Part shown: piece by piece, positions 1 through 7,865 of the stretch
How positions within the stretch are numbered: the first letter of the stretch is position 1
Layout: the number at the start of each line of letters is the position of its first letter
Assembly (NCBI GenBank): GCA_965279255.1
Contig: OZ257146.1
Span: 2,790,001 to 2,854,000, forward strand
From: CAMFLJ01 sp965279255
Lineage (GTDB): Bacteria > Actinomycetota > Acidimicrobiia > Acidimicrobiales > Acidimicrobilacustridaceae
DNA: 64,000 bases
Reading direction: 5' to 3'
Program-made: the position numbers and the translations under genes
The notes under the pieces: model-generated
What the model was told of the DNA's origin: nothing
Databases searched by the model: none
The model's input: the letters and a program-made list of their open reading frames with translations, nothing else

Positions 1-1
1 C

Positions 2-1033
2 CAGGCCCAGTTCGCCATGGAGGGCGTGCTCGACCGGCTGGCCGAGAAGGTCGGCATCAGCGGGTGGGAGATCCGCTCCCGCAACGTCATCGCCCCCGGC
101 ATCGAGTGGGGCCCCGGCCAGATCATGGACGACGGCTGCCGCGGCGCCCGTGAGTGCCTCGACGCGGTGAAGCCCCACTACGACGAGGCCCGGGCCGCGG
201 GCAAGGCCGTCGGCCTCGGGCTCGGCCTCAAGAACTCCGGCCTCGGCAACGGCTTCGTCGAGATCTCCCGGTCGGTCGTGCGGTTCGAGGAGGACGGCAC
301 CGTCGAGGTGCGCCACTGCTGGACCGAGATGGGCCAGGGCGTGCACACCGTCGCCCTGCAGGTCGCGGTCGAAGAGCTCGGCATCGACCCGGCCAGGGTG
401 CGGGTCGTCGTCGACACCACCCGCGACCTCGGCGCCGGTCAGACCACCGGCAGCCGGGGCACCCTCATGGCCTCGGGCTCGGTGGCCGACGCCTGCAAGG
501 CGGCCCTGGCCGACGGCTGCCGCACCGGCATCGACTACCCGGGTGAGTTCCGCGTCGACTGGACCAACCACCTCGGCGAGCCCGGGGTCGAGCACCCGAT
601 CATCCACTCGGCGTTCGGCTACGCGGCCCAGGTCGCCATCGTCGACCGCGAGTCGGGCGCCGTCGAGAAGGTCGTGGCCGCCCACGACGTCGGCCGGGCC
701 GTGAACCCGCTGCTGTGCGTCGGCCAGATCGAGGGCGCCGTGCACATGGGCCTCGGCTACGCCCTCACCGAGGACTTCCCCACCGACGACGACGCCCGGC
801 CCACGGCCATGACCCTGCGGGCGCTCAACATCATCCGGGCCAAGGACGTGCCCGAGATCGAGACCATCCTCGTCGAGGTGCCCCAGCCCAACGCCCCCTA
901 CGGCGTGAAGGGTGTGGGCGAGATCGGCCTGGTGCCCACGTCGGGCGCGGTGGCCGCCGCCCTGCACGAGCTCGACGGAGGCTGGCGCAACAGCCTGCCC
1001 ATGCGACCCGACACGGGGGTCGCCGGGGCGTGA
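2..1033 (+). CDS. Xanthine dehydrogenase-family molybdopterin-binding subunit, C-terminal part (5' partial)
   Basis: The reading frame is open to the left window edge, so only the last ~343 residues are seen and the true start lies outside. The protein is the C-terminal half of a molybdenum hydroxylase large subunit. It shows a GQG loop (EMGQGVHT), a GQTTGSRG segment and, near the end, the GVGEIG motif whose glutamate is the catalytic base in this family. The tail (DGGWRNSLPM) resembles the selenium-dependent-type xanthine dehydrogenases found next to ssnA in purine-degradation clusters. It overlaps the following ssnA gene by 4 bp (GTGA), so the two are co-translated. Likely reaction: hydroxylation of a purine such as hypoxanthine or xanthine. 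Exact substrate and the FAD/FeS partners cannot be seen here. Confidence 0.88.
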   Translation, partial: QAQFAMEGVLDRLAEKVGISGWEIRSRNVIAPGIEWGPGQIMDDGCRGARECLDAVKPHYDEARAAGKAVGLGLGLKNSGLGNGFVEISRSVVRFEEDGTVEVRHCWTEMGQGVHTVALQVAVEELGIDPARVRVVVDTTRDLGAGQTTGSRGTLMASGSVADACKAALADGCRTGIDYPGEFRVDWTNHLGEPGVEHPIIHSAFGYAAQVAIVDRESGAVEKVVAAHDVGRAVNPLLCVGQIEGAVHMGLGYALTEDFPTDDDARPTAMTLRALNIIRAKDVPEIETILVEVPQPNAPYGVKGVGEIGLVPTSGAVAAALHELDGGWRNSLPMRPDTGVAGA

Positions 1034-2106
1034 GCGCCGACGCAGCCACACCCGACGAGCGCACGATCGCCTCGGTGGTCGTCGACCTGCCGCCGTCGGT
1101 GACACCGGGGCTGGTGTGCGGCCACCACCACCTCTACTCCGCACTGGCCCGGGGAATGCCCGCGCCTCCGGGCGTGGCCACCAACTTCGCCCAGATCCTC
1201 GAGCAGGTGTGGTGGCGCCTCGACGCCGCCCTCGACCTCGAGATGATCCGCTGGTCGGCGATGCTCGGCGCCGTCGAGGCGCTGGAGCGGGGCACCACCG
1301 CCATCGTCGACCACCACGCCTCACCCAATGCCATCGAGGGCTCGCTCGACGTCATCGCCGAGGCGTGCGCCGAGGTCGGGGTGAAGGTGTCGTGCTGCTA
1401 CGAGGTCACCGACCGCCACGGTGCCGACGGCGCCGTCCGGGGCCTGGCCGAGAACGAGCGCTTCCTGCGGGCCGGTGGCCGCGGCTACGTCGGCGCCCAC
1501 GCCTGCCTCACCCTCTCCGACGCGACCCTCGACGCGGTGGTCGGCCTCGCCGACGACCTCGGGGTAGGGGTGCACATCCACGTGGCCGAGGACCTCACCG
1601 ACGTCGGCGCCGGTGCCCGCCTCGCCCCCGTCGCCAACGACGAGTGGCTCCTCGCGCACTGCGTCCACCTCGACCGCCGCCTGCGGGGCACGATCGCTCA
1701 CAACCCCCGCTCGAACATGAACAACGCGGTCGGCTACGCCCACCCGGCCGACCGGCCCAACCCGGTGGTGCTCGGCACCGACGGCATCGGCGGCGACATG
1801 CTCGAGGAGTTCCGCATCGCCTTCGCCGCGCTGCGGGCCAGCGACGTCACCGAGTCGCCCGACACCGCGTGGGACTGGCTGGCCGGCGGCTGGGCCCTCT
1901 TCCCCGAGGCCCTCGACGACCGGGTCACCTGGAGCTACGAGCCCATGAGCCCGTGGCACCTCGCCTACACCCCCGGCGTCTCCCCGCTCGAGGTCGTCGT
2001 CGACGGCCAGACCGTGTTCGCCGACGGCGAGCCCACCCGGGTCGACCCCGTCGAGGTGCGGGCCCGTGCCGCCGAGCAGGCCGCCCGTCTCCACGCCCGA
2101 CTCTGA
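1030..2106 (+). CDS. ssnA: SsnA-like aminohydrolase (compact form)
   Basis: Amidohydrolase-superfamily protein of 358 residues, recognised as SsnA by HHHLYSALARGM near residue 30, the WWRLD and DHHASP blocks, HIHVAED, the NPRSNMNNAVGY stretch and LGTDGIGGDM. These carry the metal-binding histidines and aspartate. In E. coli ssnA sits with xdhD, hyuA, ygeX and ygeY in a purine/urate utilisation cluster, which fits the overlapping Mo-hydroxylase gene upstream. The GTG at 1030 lies inside the upstream stop (GTGA). The protein is about 80 residues shorter than typical SsnA: the N-terminal strands before HHH and the usual C-terminal G-x-ADL block are both reduced. Role: deamination or ring hydrolysis of a purine-derived intermediate (inferred). 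Confidence 0.86.
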   Translation: MSADAATPDERTIASVVVDLPPSVTPGLVCGHHHLYSALARGMPAPPGVATNFAQILEQVWWRLDAALDLEMIRWSAMLGAVEALERGTTAIVDHHASPNAIEGSLDVIAEACAEVGVKVSCCYEVTDRHGADGAVRGLAENERFLRAGGRGYVGAHACLTLSDATLDAVVGLADDLGVGVHIHVAEDLTDVGAGARLAPVANDEWLLAHCVHLDRRLRGTIAHNPRSNMNNAVGYAHPADRPNPVVLGTDGIGGDMLEEFRIAFAALRASDVTESPDTAWDWLAGGWALFPEALDDRVTWSYEPMSPWHLAYTPGVSPLEVVVDGQTVFADGEPTRVDPVEVRARAAEQAARLHARL

Positions 2107-2144
2107 CCACCCCTCTCCCCCACCACCTCCTGGAGCCCACACCC

Positions 2145-3155
2145 ATGGCCGTGCCCGTCGCCATCTACCTGCAGGACGCCCACCCCATCCGGGAGGGCAT
2201 GGAGTTCGCGCAGTACGCCGAGGCCAAGGGCTTCGACGCCGTGTGGCAGGCCGAGAGCCGGCTCGTGCGCGAGGCCACCGTGCCGATGGCCGCCTTCGCC
2301 TCGGTGACCGACACCATCAAGGTGGGCTCGGGCGTCGTCGACTGCTGGAGCCGCAACCCGGCCCGGCTCGCCGCCACCTTCTCGACCCTCGATGACCTGG
2401 CCCCCGGTCGGGTGATCCTCGGCATCGGCGCCTGGTGGGATCCGCTCGCCGCCAAGGTCGGCATCAGCCGGGCCAAGCCGCTCGGCGCCATGAAGGAGAT
2501 CGTCACCGTGGTGCGGGCGCTGCTGCACGACGAGACGGTGACCTTCGAGGGCCAGCACGTGCACCTCGTCGGGGTCGAGCTCGACTACGTGTACCAGGAG
2601 CGCCGCCCCAAGGACGTGCCGATCTACATCGGGGCGACGGGCATGAAGATGATGGAGCTCACCGGCGAGATCGCCGACGGCGTGGTGCTCAACTACCTCG
2701 TCTCGCCCGACTACAACGCGCAGGCGATGGAGCACCTGGCGATCGGCGCCGACCGGGCCGGTCGGTCGGTCGACGACCTCGACCGCCCCCAGCTGGTGGT
2801 GTGCTCGGTGCACGAGGACCGCGAGGTCGCCCTCGACATGGCCCGCATGATGGTCACCCAGTACCTGGGCCAGCAGCCCCACATCATGAAGGCGTCGGGC
2901 GTGCCCCAGTCGCTGCTCGACTCGGTGGGCGAGGTCCTCACCTGGCCCGCCACCTACGAGCAGGTGAAGGAGGCCTCGAAGCTGGTGCCCGACGAGATCG
3001 TCGAGATGCTCACCGCCTCGGGCACCCCGGCGGAGGCCCGCACCAAGGTCGCCGACTACATGGCCCACGGGTGCACCTGCCCGATCCTCTACCCCCTCGG
3101 CGACGTCAAGGCGATGATCGACGCCTTCTCCGACTGGGATGGCACCCCCGGCTGA
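2145..3155 (+). CDS. LLM-class flavin-dependent oxidoreductase (F420-dependent type)
   Basis: A 336-residue luciferase-like TIM-barrel protein. Family features include an N-terminal EGMEFAQYAEAKGFDAVWQAE block, GSGVVDCWSRNPARLA, GRVILGIGAWW and the VPIYIGATG strand. The overall pattern resembles F420-dependent methylenetetrahydromethanopterin reductase-like enzymes of actinobacteria. GGAG ends 9 nt before the ATG at 2145. The 38-nt gap after ssnA suggests it belongs to the same transcript as the Mo-hydroxylase and ssnA, hence a redox step on a purine or pyrimidine ring is possible but unproven. The cofactor (F420 or FMN) cannot be decided from sequence alone. Confidence 0.86.
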   Translation: MAVPVAIYLQDAHPIREGMEFAQYAEAKGFDAVWQAESRLVREATVPMAAFASVTDTIKVGSGVVDCWSRNPARLAATFSTLDDLAPGRVILGIGAWWDPLAAKVGISRAKPLGAMKEIVTVVRALLHDETVTFEGQHVHLVGVELDYVYQERRPKDVPIYIGATGMKMMELTGEIADGVVLNYLVSPDYNAQAMEHLAIGADRAGRSVDDLDRPQLVVCSVHEDREVALDMARMMVTQYLGQQPHIMKASGVPQSLLDSVGEVLTWPATYEQVKEASKLVPDEIVEMLTASGTPAEARTKVADYMAHGCTCPILYPLGDVKAMIDAFSDWDGTPG

Positions 3156-3167
3156 CCCGTCCCCTCC

Positions 3168-3215
3168 TTCTGGCATGCGTTTGGCACCCCTGGAGGTGCA
3201 GAACGCATGCCGGAA
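3168..3215. repeat. Long hairpin related to the palindrome hit by the IS30 element
   Basis: Imperfect inverted repeat with ~21-nt arms that begin TTCTGGCATGCGTT on the left; the right arm read in reverse begins TTCCGGCATGCGTT. There are three mismatches, one a T-G wobble, and a loop of a few bases. It lies just after the LLM gene stop. The same TTCTGGCATGCGTT core forms the interrupted palindrome around the IS30 element at 61705-63004. Probable role: transcription terminator or dispersed palindromic repeat. No T-tract follows. Confidence 0.7.
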
Positions 3216-3255
3216 CGGGATCGGGGCCCGGGGCGAGGCGGCGGTGACCGGGGGG

Positions 3256-3261
3256 TAGCCT
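3256..3261 (+). promoter_or_regulatory. Putative -10 box TAGCCT, leaderless start
   Basis: TAGCCT ends 7 nt before the GTG at 3269, with no Shine-Dalgarno between. The identical box and spacing precede the regulator gene that starts at 12429 on the other strand, which supports a leaderless promoter. Confidence 0.5.
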
Positions 3262-3268
3262 CGGGAAC

Positions 3269-3505
3269 GTGACGCTGCACGCCGAGTTCACGGTCGAACC
3301 CTTCACCGCCGGGGAGCCCGGCCCCCACGTGCAGGCGGCGTTCGACGCCGCGACCGCGGCGGGGCTCGACGTGGAGATCGGCCCGTTCGGCACCGCCATC
3401 GACGGCGACGACGAGCAGGTCATCGAGACGGTGGCCACCATCCTGCGAGCGGCGCTGGCCCACGGCGCCACGCGGGTGTCGGTGCAGGTCGAGTCCGCCG
3501 ACTGA
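3269..3505 (+). CDS. Thiamine-binding / MTH1187-family small protein
   Basis: A 78-residue protein with the pattern of the YqgV/MTH1187 ferredoxin-like family. It has a first strand (HAEFTVEPF), an acidic central segment (VEIGPFGTAIDGD) and a helix ending in VATILRAALAHGATRVSVQVE. Members bind thiamine-like pyrimidines in some species, but the cellular role is usually unknown. The GTG start is preceded by a TAGCCT box at 7 nt. It ends 13 bp before the stop of the convergent D-carbamoylase gene. A pyrimidine-binding function would suit the neighbouring hydantoin/pyrimidine genes, but this is inference. Confidence 0.8.
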   Translation: MTLHAEFTVEPFTAGEPGPHVQAAFDAATAAGLDVEIGPFGTAIDGDDEQVIETVATILRAALAHGATRVSVQVESAD

Positions 3506-3517
3506 TCGGACGGGCGG

Positions 3518-4462
3518 CTACTCGGGCGGGAGGATGGCGCCGGTCTGCTCGGTGATGCGACCGTAGGCCCAGGGCTGGCGGTGCTTCTCGAAGTCGAACA
3601 CCGACGTCTTGTACGAGGTGCACAGGTCGAGGTCGGCGATGGCCACGGCCAGCTCGTCGCCCTCGGTGACGCAACGGCCCACGATCTCGCCGGTGGGGGC
3701 GATGATCGCCGACCCGCCGATCATCGGGATGCCCTCCTCGTCGCCGGCCTTGGCGACCCCGACCACCCAGGTGCCGTTCTGATAGGCGCCGGACTGCATC
3801 ACCAGGTGGTTGTGGAAGTCGCCCAGCCGGTCGTGCTCGGGGGCGGGCGGGTTGTGGACCGGCGTGTTGTACCCGATGAGGATCAGCTCGGCGCCCTGCA
3901 GACCCATCACCCGATAGGTCTCGGGCCAGCGCCGGTCGTTGCAGATGGCCATGCCCACGATGCCGCCGAAGGCCCGCCACACCCCGAAGCCGTCGGGGCC
4001 GGGCTCGAAGTAGCGCTTCTCGAGGTGCTGGAACCGGCGCCACGGCTCGTTCTCGACGTGACCGGGCAGGTGCACCTTGCGGTAGGTGCCGACGACGGAG
4101 CCGTCGCGCTCGACGAGCACCTGGCAGTTGAAGCGGTGCTTGTCGCCGGTGGCCTCGTCGACCTTCAGCTCGGCGTAACCGAGGCTGAACCCGACGCCGA
4201 GGCGGGCGGCCTCGTCGAACAGCACCTGCGTCTCGGGCCCGGGCATGGCGGTCTCGTACCACTGGTCGAGCTCGGCCTCGTCGGTGATGTACCACCGGGG
4301 GAAGAAGGTGGTGAGGGCGAGCTCAGGAAACACGACGAGGTCGCAACCGTGCTCGGCGCCCTGGCGCAGCAGGTCGAGGAGGCGCTCGACGACGTCCTTG
4401 CGGGAGTGGTCGCGCTGGATCGGCCCGAGCTGGGCGGCGCCGAGGGTGACGAGGCGGGTCAT
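3518..4462 (-). CDS. Nitrilase-superfamily N-carbamoyl-D-amino acid hydrolase-like protein
   Basis: Carbon-nitrogen hydrolase of 314 residues with the Glu-Lys-Cys triad visible as FPELALTTFF, YRKVHLPG and AICNDRRWPE. The last block, with DRRWPE following the cysteine, is characteristic of D-carbamoylases, which hydrolyse N-carbamoyl-D-amino acids to amino acid, CO2 and ammonia. Its ATG overlaps the stop of the upstream M20 amidase gene by 4 bp (ATGA), so the two are translationally coupled. With the divergent hydantoinase this makes a full hydantoin to carbamoyl amino acid to amino acid route. The true substrate may instead be a purine-derived ureido compound. Confidence 0.86.
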   Translation of the reverse strand: MTRLVTLGAAQLGPIQRDHSRKDVVERLLDLLRQGAEHGCDLVVFPELALTTFFPRWYITDEAELDQWYETAMPGPETQVLFDEAARLGVGFSLGYAELKVDEATGDKHRFNCQVLVERDGSVVGTYRKVHLPGHVENEPWRRFQHLEKRYFEPGPDGFGVWRAFGGIVGMAICNDRRWPETYRVMGLQGAELILIGYNTPVHNPPAPEHDRLGDFHNHLVMQSGAYQNGTWVVGVAKAGDEEGIPMIGGSAIIAPTGEIVGRCVTEGDELAVAIADLDLCTSYKTSVFDFEKHRQPWAYGRITEQTGAILPPE

Positions 4463-5811
4463 TGCTCCTCCGGAGCGCGGGGGTGATCGAGGACCGGGTC
4501 CCAGCCGGGGCCGACGGGAGCCCCGCCGACGGAGACGACGCCGGCGATGCCGAGCAGCGTCTGCAGGAGGGTGTCGGCGCCGGCGGTGAGGTCGGCGGGC
4601 TCGGTGTGCTCGGCCGGGTTGTGGCTGATGCCGTCGACCGACGGCACGAAGATCATCCCCGCCGGGCAGACCCGGGCGAACATCTGGGCGTCGTGGCCGG
4701 CACCGCTCGGCAGCTGCCGCACGGAGTGACCGAGGTCGGTGGCCGTGGCCTCGACCCACTCGACGACGTGGGGGTCGAAGGGCACCGGGTCGAAGCGGGC
4801 CAGGCGGCGCACGTCGATGTGCACGCGCTCGGCGGCGGCGACGTGGTCGCAGAAGCGCCAGAGGTCGACCTCGGCCAGACGCAGCGCCCCGGCATCGGTG
4901 TTGCGGAGGTCGACGGTGAAGGTGGCCCGGGCCGGCACCACGTTGATGAGGTTGGGGTGCACGTCGATCTTGCCGACGGTGCCGACCTGGTGGCTGCCGT
5001 ACTTCGAGCACAGCTCCCGCACGTGCACGGCGATGCGCGACGCGGCGTAGACGGGGTCGTGGCGGTGGGCGATCGGGGTGGTGCCGGCGTGGTTGGACTG
5101 GCCGGTGACGGTGACCTCGTACCAGGCGATGCCCTGGACCTCGGTGACCGCCCCGATCGTGTAGCCCTCCTGCTCGAGCACCGGGCCCTGCTCGACGTGG
5201 AGCTCGACGAACGCGGCCGGCACCACACCGGGGCACGGGGTGGGGCCGGCGTACCCGATGGCCTCGAGCTCGTCGCCCAGGCGGGCACCGTCGATGGCGA
5301 CGACATCGCGGGCCTCCTCGACCGACATGCCGCCGACGTAGACGAGGCTGCCGAGCATGTCGGGGGCGAAGCGGCTGCCCTCCTCGTCGGTGAAGAAGGC
5401 GACGGCGATGCCGTACTCGGTCTCGACGTCGTGCTCGATGAGCGTCTCGATGACCTCGAGCCCCGCCAACACGCCGAGGTTGCCGTCGTAGAGCCCGCCG
5501 GTGCGCACGGTGTCGATGTGGGAGCCGGTCATCACCGGTGGGCCCGGCCGACGGCCGGGTCGGGTGGCCACCACGTTGCCGATGGCGTCGACGGTGACCT
5601 CGAGGCCCAGGTCGCGCATCCAGGTGGAGACGAGGTCGCGCCCGTAGCGGTCGGCCTCGGTGAGGGCGAGCCGGCAGCAGCCGCCGTCGCCCGTGCCACC
5701 CACCGCACCGAGCTCGTGGAGGCGGTGCAGGAGGCGCTCACCCCTGACCCGCAGCAGGCGGGGATCGGCGTCGGGCTCGGCCGCCCGAGTGGGGGTGATC
5801 GGGGCGCTCAT
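4459..5811 (-). CDS. M20-family Zn-dependent amidase (allantoate / N-carbamoyl-L-amino acid hydrolase type)
   Basis: Metallopeptidase-fold amidase of 450 residues. Metal ligands are in GSHIDTV, GLYDGNLGVLAGLE and FTDEEGSRF, followed by VELHVEQGPVLE and, near the C-terminus, SGAGHDAQ and ISHNPAEHT. This is the AllC/HyuC/beta-ureidopropionase group, which removes carbamoyl groups from ureido acids. It is the first gene of the leftward pair with the D-carbamoylase (ATGA overlap) and is divergent from the hydantoinase with a 73-bp shared promoter region. Having both a D-type carbamoylase and an M20 amidase implies handling of both stereoisomers or of two different ureido substrates. Confidence 0.88.
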   Translation of the reverse strand: MSAPITPTRAAEPDADPRLLRVRGERLLHRLHELGAVGGTGDGGCCRLALTEADRYGRDLVSTWMRDLGLEVTVDAIGNVVATRPGRRPGPPVMTGSHIDTVRTGGLYDGNLGVLAGLEVIETLIEHDVETEYGIAVAFFTDEEGSRFAPDMLGSLVYVGGMSVEEARDVVAIDGARLGDELEAIGYAGPTPCPGVVPAAFVELHVEQGPVLEQEGYTIGAVTEVQGIAWYEVTVTGQSNHAGTTPIAHRHDPVYAASRIAVHVRELCSKYGSHQVGTVGKIDVHPNLINVVPARATFTVDLRNTDAGALRLAEVDLWRFCDHVAAAERVHIDVRRLARFDPVPFDPHVVEWVEATATDLGHSVRQLPSGAGHDAQMFARVCPAGMIFVPSVDGISHNPAEHTEPADLTAGADTLLQTLLGIAGVVSVGGAPVGPGWDPVLDHPRAPEEQ

Positions 5812-5846
5812 GCGGGAACACTCATGACGTGCGCGAGACTACTGCC

Positions 5847-5862
5847 TTCAACAATTTGTCAA
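5847..5862. promoter_or_regulatory. Operator-like element TTCAACA-ATT-TGTCAA
   Basis: In the 73-bp divergent region between the M20 amidase and hydantoinase genes lies TTCAACA-ATT-TGTCAA. Its left half is identical to the perfect palindrome TTCAACA-AAC-TGTTGAA at 12467-12483, beside the HTH regulator. A further half-site TGTTGA lies at 5878-5883, giving GTCAAC/GTTGAC arms around the hydantoinase ribosome site. Probable binding site of the regulator at 12058-12429. Confidence 0.55.
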
Positions 5863-5884
5863 CCTCGCCGAGGAGCTTGTTGAC

Positions 5885-7267
5885 GTGCTCGTAACGAGCG
5901 GGACCCTCATCGACGTCGACGGGGAGCGGGTCGCCGACGTGCGTACCGGCCCCGACGGGCGCATCGCCGAGGTCGCGGCCGACCTGACCCCGCTTCCGGG
6001 CGAGGAGGTCGTCGACGCCGCGGGCAGCTACGTCATCCCCGGCGGCATCGACGCCCACACCCATCTGCACCTCCCGCTCGGGGCCATCGGGGCGAGCGAC
6101 GACTTCGACACCGGCACGGTGGCCGCCGCCATCGGTGGCACCACCACGGTGATCGAGTACGTCACCGCCGAGCGGGGCAGCGACCCCGTGCAGCGCCTCG
6201 AGGACTGGCGACGGCGAGCCGAGCCGGCCTCGGTCGACGTGGGGATGCACATGACCTTCACCGAGGCGGTGTCGGAGGGCGTGGTGGCCGAGTGCATCGA
6301 GCGCGGCGTCACCACCTTCAAGCTCTACATGGCCTACCCCGAGACCCTGCAGGTCGACGACGACGTCATCCTCGACATCCTCACCATGGCCAAGCGGCGC
6401 GGCGGCATGGTCACCATCCACGCCGAGAACGGCGGCGCCATCACCGCCCTGCGCCGCCAGGCCCTGGCCGCGGGGCGCACCGGCGTGTTCGAGCACTCCC
6501 GCACCCGGCCGGCCCTGCTCGAGGGCGAGGCCGTCGCCCGCGCCACCGCCCTGGCCGAGGTCGCCGAGGCGCCGATCTACGTGGTGCACATGTCGTCGGC
6601 ACCCGCGCTGCAGGCGTTGCGCGCCGCCCAGGAGCGCGGGGTCGCCGCCTACGGCGAGACCTGCCCCCAGTACCTCTTCCTCGACGCCGACCGGCTGGCC
6701 GACCCCGACGGCGAGAACTTCGTCTGCACGCCCCCGCTGCGCGACCCGTGGCACAGCGAGGAGCTTTGGGAGGGCCTCGCCCGCGGCTGGCTGCACACCG
6801 TCGCCACCGACCACTGCCCGTTCTGGGTCGCCGACCGCCACGCCGGCATGCAGGGCCGGCCCGAGGGCTGGCAGGACTTCACCGAGATCCCCGGTGGCCT
6901 GCCCGGCATCGAGACCCGCCTCGCCCTCATCTGGGACGGCGTGCAGCGGGGCAAGCTCTCCCGCTCCGACTGGGTGCGGCTGTGCGCCGAGGCCCCGGCC
7001 CGGCTGTTCGGGCTGTGGCCCCAGAAGGGCTCGTTGCGGGTGGGCGCCGACGCCGACCTGGTCGTGTGGGACCCGCATCGCACCCAGAGCCTCGACGCCG
7101 GCGCGCTGCACATGGCCACCGACCACTCGCCCTACGAGGGGATGACCGCCACCGGCTGGCCGTCGCTCGTCACCGTGCGGGGGAAGGCCGTCGCCCGCGA
7201 CGGCCGCTACGTCGGCGAGCCCGGCTACGGCCGCTTCGTCGAGCGGGCGCCGATCACCCGCGACTGA
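5885..7267 (+). CDS. Dihydropyrimidinase / hydantoinase
   Basis: Cyclic amidohydrolase of 460 residues. It has the metal site GGIDAHTHLHLP (~55-65), the carboxylated-lysine motif TTFKLYMAYP, then YVVHMSS and ATDHCPF, in the order typical of D-hydantoinases and dihydropyrimidinases. It opens cyclic diamides such as dihydrouracil, hydantoin or a purine-derived ring to ureido acids. The start is the GTG at 5885, 9 nt after AGGAG. It is divergent from the M20 amidase/D-carbamoylase pair, which would process its products. E. coli HyuA of the urate-degradation cluster is in the same family. An operator-like element lies in its promoter. Confidence 0.9.
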   Translation: MLVTSGTLIDVDGERVADVRTGPDGRIAEVAADLTPLPGEEVVDAAGSYVIPGGIDAHTHLHLPLGAIGASDDFDTGTVAAAIGGTTTVIEYVTAERGSDPVQRLEDWRRRAEPASVDVGMHMTFTEAVSEGVVAECIERGVTTFKLYMAYPETLQVDDDVILDILTMAKRRGGMVTIHAENGGAITALRRQALAAGRTGVFEHSRTRPALLEGEAVARATALAEVAEAPIYVVHMSSAPALQALRAAQERGVAAYGETCPQYLFLDADRLADPDGENFVCTPPLRDPWHSEELWEGLARGWLHTVATDHCPFWVADRHAGMQGRPEGWQDFTEIPGGLPGIETRLALIWDGVQRGKLSRSDWVRLCAEAPARLFGLWPQKGSLRVGADADLVVWDPHRTQSLDAGALHMATDHSPYEGMTATGWPSLVTVRGKAVARDGRYVGEPGYGRFVERAPITRD

Positions 7268-7287
7268 GGGAGCCCTGACGCCCGGCC

Positions 7288-7767
7288 TCAGCCGAGCTCG
7301 GTGACCATCAGCGCGTCGAGGCGGTCGAGGGCCCGACGGGCGTACCCCTTCCAAAGCACGCCGACCACTGGCAGCACGAACGACGCCACGTCAGAGGCCG
7401 GGTGGATCGTCCACGACCACGTCACCCGGGTGCCGGTGCCCACCGGTTGGAACGACCACGACCCGTCGACCGAGGCGAAGAGCAGCTTCAGGGCGCCCGC
7501 GACCTCGGTGAGGCGGTAGGTGAAGCGGTCGGGGGCGTCGGCGGTGAGCAACTCCTCGCGCATCGACGCGCCGTCGGCGGTGTGGATGCGGCGGACCTGG
7601 CCAGGGGTGCCCCACGGCTCCGGGCCGTCGACACCGCTGATCGGGGGCAGCGGGCCCCACCACCGGGAGAAGATCGCCGGCAGCGGCGCCGGGAGGGTGA
7701 ACGTGAACGCCTGCTCCACCGGGAACGGGACGGTCCGCGACTGCACCAGCACCAGGGGATCGGCCAT
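7288..7767 (-). CDS. SRPBCC-superfamily (polyketide cyclase/START-like) protein
   Basis: A 159-residue helix-grip protein. It opens with a beta strand (LVLVQSRTVPFPVEQAF), carries proline-rich turns around FSRWWGPLPPI and ends in a long helix (GYARRALDRLDAL). This matches the SRPBCC ligand-binding fold used by many actinobacterial proteins of unknown substrate. ATG at 7767; the longer open frame upstream lacks coding character. It converges on the hydantoinase gene across only 20 bp. No catalytic residue can be assigned. Confidence 0.72.
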   Translation of the reverse strand: MADPLVLVQSRTVPFPVEQAFTFTLPAPLPAIFSRWWGPLPPISGVDGPEPWGTPGQVRRIHTADGASMREELLTADAPDRFTYRLTEVAGALKLLFASVDGSWSFQPVGTGTRVTWSWTIHPASDVASFVLPVVGVLWKGYARRALDRLDALMVTELG

Positions 7768-7865
7768 ACGCGATGGTCGCACCCCCTCCCCGGCTGCGGC
7801 AACGACAACAGACCCGGAGCCACGTCTGCCTGCGACGACCAGCCCACCGTCGAAGGCCCTGGGCT

